The notes under the pieces were generated by a model, which ran no database searches, was not told where the DNA came from, and saw only the letters and a program-made list of their open reading frames with translations. A program made the position numbers and the translations under genes. From contig CAVJTH010000014.1 of NCBI GenBank assembly GCA_963652365.1, forward strand, positions 1-64,000: a DNA stretch of 64,000 bases, written 5' to 3'. This DNA comes from Hallerella sp963652365. Its GTDB lineage: Bacteria > Fibrobacterota > Fibrobacteria > Fibrobacterales > Fibrobacteraceae. This document shows, piece by piece, positions 61,271 through 64,000 of this stretch (position 1 is its first letter; each line of letters begins with the position of its first letter).

Positions 61271-62566
61271 ATGAGATTTCGCTTGCTTGGCATGATTCTT
61301 CTGGCCGCCTGTTCCGGTGCCTTTGCCGTCATCGACACGATTTCGGTCGATGTGGGAATTTCTGTCGAAAATACGATGCCGATAGGGCTTGTGCCCTTTG
61401 AACAGACCGAAAAGTTCGAAGCGCTCTCGGCGAAACCCGAGGAAGTCATCAAGCGGGATTTCGAGCTGTCCGGTCGCTTTTCCGTGGTGGAAAGTCCCAA
61501 GTTCAAGATGGTGACCTTTGTTCGGGCAGGGGCGAAGTTCTACGTGACGGGAAAGCTCGAAGACGTTCCCGGTCCGAACGTCAAGCTTTCGTGCTTTCTC
61601 TATGCGACGCAGACAAAGGACCTGCTTCTCGGGGAATCCTACACCGTGCTGCAGAAAGACCTTCGGCGGGCTCTGCACGATTTTGTCGATAAGGTCGTGA
61701 AACAGCTCTGGGGAGAATACGGAATCGCTTCGACGCAGATCGCCTGGGTATCGAAAATCGACGGGAAAAAGCAGATCGTCGTTGCGGATTACGATGGCTA
61801 TAACCGGCGCCAGCTGACGCACGACACGACAATCAACACGATGCCCGCGTGGACAAAGGACAACGAGACTATCGTCTATGTGAGCTTCCGGAACGGCAAG
61901 GCGCAGCTTTTCGAAAGGGAACTGTATTCCAGTCGGGAACGCAGGCTCTTTTCGGACAAGTCTCAAACCTTTAGCCCGGCGGTCAACCCGAAGACGGGAG
62001 AACTTCTCTTCGCGTCGATTCACGGGAACCGGACAACGCTTTATCTCGGCGACCCGAAGACGGGCGAAAGCAGGAAGCTCCTGTTTGGCCGCGCATCCCA
62101 GGTAAGCCCGGCATGGAGCCCGTTCGGCTCGGAAATCCTCTACACGAGCGACCGGGGCGGCCAGCCGCAGATCTACGTGATGGGAAAGGATGCGAGCGAT
62201 GTCCGGCGCGTCACCTTCATGGGAAGCTACAACGAGCGCGCTTCGTGGTCCCCGGCGGGTGACCGCATCGTCTATACGTCCATGGACAACGGCAAGATGA
62301 ATATCTACACCTGCGCGATTGACGGCTCGGACATCGTGCAATTGACAAGCAACGCGGGAAACAACGAACATCCGACATGGTCTCCGGATGGAATGCTCAT
62401 CGCCTTTTCGAGCGACCGCTCCGGCTCTCACCAGATCTACATAATGCGAAAGGACGGTTCTGGCGTCGCGCGCATTACGAACAGCGGAGACAATACGTCT
62501 CCCACGTGGTCCTGGTATTCTCCGGAACGTCAAAAGAATCACTCCCAACAAATGCAAGGATGGTAA
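61271..62566 (+). CDS. tolB: Tol-Pal system beta-propeller protein TolB
   Basis: This 431-residue periplasmic protein has a signal peptide ending near AFA, an N-terminal TolB domain (VGISVENTMPIGLVPFEQTEK) and six WD-like blades with the repeat pattern SPAWSPFGSEILYTSDRGGQPQIYVM. The ATG at 61271 was chosen because the signal starts there; it lacks a ribosome-binding site, and a TTG ten codons upstream is the alternative. It binds Pal and outer-membrane proteins. Confidence 0.95.
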   Translation: MRFRLLGMILLAACSGAFAVIDTISVDVGISVENTMPIGLVPFEQTEKFEALSAKPEEVIKRDFELSGRFSVVESPKFKMVTFVRAGAKFYVTGKLEDVPGPNVKLSCFLYATQTKDLLLGESYTVLQKDLRRALHDFVDKVVKQLWGEYGIASTQIAWVSKIDGKKQIVVADYDGYNRRQLTHDTTINTMPAWTKDNETIVYVSFRNGKAQLFERELYSSRERRLFSDKSQTFSPAVNPKTGELLFASIHGNRTTLYLGDPKTGESRKLLFGRASQVSPAWSPFGSEILYTSDRGGQPQIYVMGKDASDVRRVTFMGSYNERASWSPAGDRIVYTSMDNGKMNIYTCAIDGSDIVQLTSNAGNNEHPTWSPDGMLIAFSSDRSGSHQIYIMRKDGSGVARITNSGDNTSPTWSWYSPERQKNHSQQMQGW

Positions 62567-62568
62567 CC

Positions 62569-63156
62569 ATGAAAAAGCTCCTCTTGATTTCACTGGCTTC
62601 TTTCGCGGCCTTCTCGATGGTCGCCTGCTCCAAGAAGAAGCCGCCCGTAAACCCGGTCGTCAAGGAAGAACCGGCCGCGGCGCAGCCTGCACAGGATTCC
62701 GCGGCACTCGCCAAGGCGAAAGCGGATTCGATCGAACGCGCTCGCCTGGAATCCGAGCGTCTCGAAGCGGAGCGCCTGGAAGCGGAACGCGCCCGTGTCG
62801 AAAAACTGATCAACCAGCTGATGTCCGACGATGTGTATTTCGATTTCGACAGGGCCGAGCTGACCGAAAAGGCCAAGGAAATCCTTACGCAGGTCGGCGA
62901 CATCCTGCTCAAGGAGCCGCGCTTTGTCATCGTCGTCGAAGGCCATACGGATGCGCGCGGTACCGAGGATTACAACATGACGCTCGGCAGCAAGCGCGCG
63001 ATGAAGGTGAAGGAATTCCTTTCGGCTTACGGTGTCGGCGGCGATCGCATGGAAACGGTCAGCTTTGGCAAGGAAAAGCCCAAGGTCGCCGGAGAATCGG
63101 AAGAAGCCTACGCGCAGAACCGTCGGGCCAATTTCAAGGTCAATATCAAGAAGTAA
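62569..63156 (+). CDS. pal: Peptidoglycan-associated lipoprotein Pal
   Basis: This 195-residue lipoprotein has a lipobox with Cys20 (SMVACSKK), a Glu/Arg-rich coiled-coil segment (residues 50-85, ERLEAERLEAERARVEKL) and an OmpA-like domain (VYFDFDRAEL, VEGHTDARGTEDYNMTLGSKRA, NRRANFKV) that holds diaminopimelate of peptidoglycan. The coiled coil is longer than in Escherichia coli Pal. AAGGAT precedes the ATG. Confidence 0.97.
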   Translation: MKKLLLISLASFAAFSMVACSKKKPPVNPVVKEEPAAAQPAQDSAALAKAKADSIERARLESERLEAERLEAERARVEKLINQLMSDDVYFDFDRAELTEKAKEILTQVGDILLKEPRFVIVVEGHTDARGTEDYNMTLGSKRAMKVKEFLSAYGVGGDRMETVSFGKEKPKVAGESEEAYAQNRRANFKVNIKK

Positions 63157-63201
63157 GGCAAAAGGAACCGGAATTCCTCCGGTCCGAATGAAAGGGTCTC
63201 T

Positions 63202-64000
63202 ATGAAACGACTTGTTTTTGGAATGTTCTTCCTTGCGTTTACGCTTACGTCCTGTTCGAGCATCACCGTTCTCCGCACCAAGGAAATGAAGGCGGTCGGC
63301 GACGATGTCAAGGGCGATGTCAAGAAGGAAATGGTTGCCTCTGCGGAAGCGTATCGCAAAATGATCGATTCCTTGACGCAGATCGTCGATTCTCTCGGAC
63401 TTGTTCAAAAGCGGATGAAGGTGGAGCTGGCGATGCTTTCCGCGAAGGTCGCGGACATGGGAGACCGTGCCGACAGCCATCACGAAGAGCTGCTCTACAG
63501 GCTCGATCTCCTGCTTGGAAAGTCCGACAAGATCCTTTCGAAAAAGGTTGTCGTGAATGGCCAGGCGGTCGAGGCGCCAGCCGACAGCGCGACGATTTCC
63601 GCCGAAAAGTTGCAGGTGCTGGATTCCCTGTTCAACACGGCTCGTGCGGACTATCATCGCGGGGATATCAAGCTTGCCTATTCGGAGTTCAAGCAAATCT
63701 ACGAAGAGACCAAGACGGGAACCATCGCAAGCGACGCGCTTTACTGGATGGGCGTGTGTCTTGCGGATGCGAACCAGCCGGACAAGGCGAAAGTCGTGTT
63801 TGGACGAGTGGCGAAGCAGTTCCCGGATGCGCCCAAGACGTGCGCATCCCTGTTCAAGCTTTCCGGCCTTGCCGCGGCAGAGGGCGATGTTCCGCTCCAG
63901 AAACAGTATCTGCAAAAGATTCTCGGAACGAAAGGCTGTTCGGATTCCAATGAGTTTCTGCAGGCGGCGGAAATCCTGGAACGCGTCTTGAACGGGGAAA
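63202..64000 (+). CDS. cpoB: CpoB/YbgF-like TPR lipoprotein (3' end outside the window)
   Basis: An open frame runs from the ATG at 63202 to the window edge, 266 residues so far. It has a lipobox with Cys18 (LTLTSCSS), a heptad-like helical region (residues 30-110) and tetratricopeptide-like repeats (FNTARADYHRGDIKLAYSEFKQIYEE, DALYWMGVCLADANQPDKAKVVFGRVAKQFP). Domain order and place after pal fit CpoB, which links Tol-Pal to wall synthesis at division. Escherichia coli CpoB is a soluble periplasmic protein, so the lipid anchor is a difference. Confidence 0.88.
   Translation, partial: MKRLVFGMFFLAFTLTSCSSITVLRTKEMKAVGDDVKGDVKKEMVASAEAYRKMIDSLTQIVDSLGLVQKRMKVELAMLSAKVADMGDRADSHHEELLYRLDLLLGKSDKILSKKVVVNGQAVEAPADSATISAEKLQVLDSLFNTARADYHRGDIKLAYSEFKQIYEETKTGTIASDALYWMGVCLADANQPDKAKVVFGRVAKQFPDAPKTCASLFKLSGLAAAEGDVPLQKQYLQKILGTKGCSDSNEFLQAAEILERVLNGE

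Noticed and set aside
60368..62593. A 741-codon minus-strand open frame across tolA and tolB
   Set aside because: It is antisense to well-supported tol genes and shows no family features.

Overview
The window is a chromosomal segment of a Fibrobacter-like bacterium (phylum Fibrobacterota), judged from gene content, since no rRNA is present. The evidence is a serine-rich linker in a large secreted protein, a decayed copy of what looks like the Fibrobacter 'major paralogous domain', an intracellular GH8 exo-oligoxylanase-like enzyme, a didermal envelope (Tol-Pal, outer-membrane patatin barrel, Tat) and the LL-diaminopimelate aminotransferase lysine route. Genes are dense, many start inside the stop codon of the gene before (ATGA, TGATG or TAATG), and third codon positions are G/C-rich, which creates long spurious antisense frames.

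Layout: 0.2-7.4 kb holds ychF (minus), a lipoprotein gene, and a minus-strand operon reading primase/helicase-like protein, GT4 glycosyltransferase, Dabb protein, HAD hydrolase, GH8 enzyme. 7.4-7.87 kb is a repeat-rich intergenic stretch with a strong hairpin and repeats shared with the left edge of the window. 7.87-9.83 kb is ruvC followed by two murein peptidase genes. 9.8-12.5 kb has pssA and a family 5 solute-binding lipoprotein. 12.6-25.4 kb is one long minus-strand run: XPB-like helicase, MATE transporter, AEP/RepA-like primase-helicase, TrmA-like protein, LysM protein, a 54-residue membrane protein, histidine kinase, response regulator and a propeller protein.

25.4-34.8 kb holds tRNA-Thr, a TPR protein, dapL, a TlpA-like thioredoxin, asnS, tRNA-Gly, thiE, an AIRS-ThiN fusion, a membrane adenylate cyclase and hemW. 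34.9-42.4 kb holds two related large secreted proteins and a geranylgeranylglyceryl-phosphate-synthase homologue. 42.6-49.2 kb is an operon of an ABC exporter, two divergent PilT-like ATPases and a patatin/barrel protein. 49.2-59.3 kb holds mltG, a small SH3-like secreted protein, a pseudogene, tRNA-Ala, ung, two methyltransferases, and a tat operon in which TatB is fused to 5-formyl-THF cyclo-ligase, then RNase D, an M23 peptidase and a CBM9-like protein. 59.3 kb to the end is tolQ-tolR-tolA-tolB-pal-cpoB, with cpoB cut by the window edge.

The most unusual items are the TatB-FTHF cyclo-ligase fusion, the DnaG/DnaB-like protein with damaged active sites, the paired divergent PilT-like ATPases, the AIRS-ThiN fusion, and the archaeal-type lipid enzyme. 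All functional calls are from reading the sequence; no database search was run.
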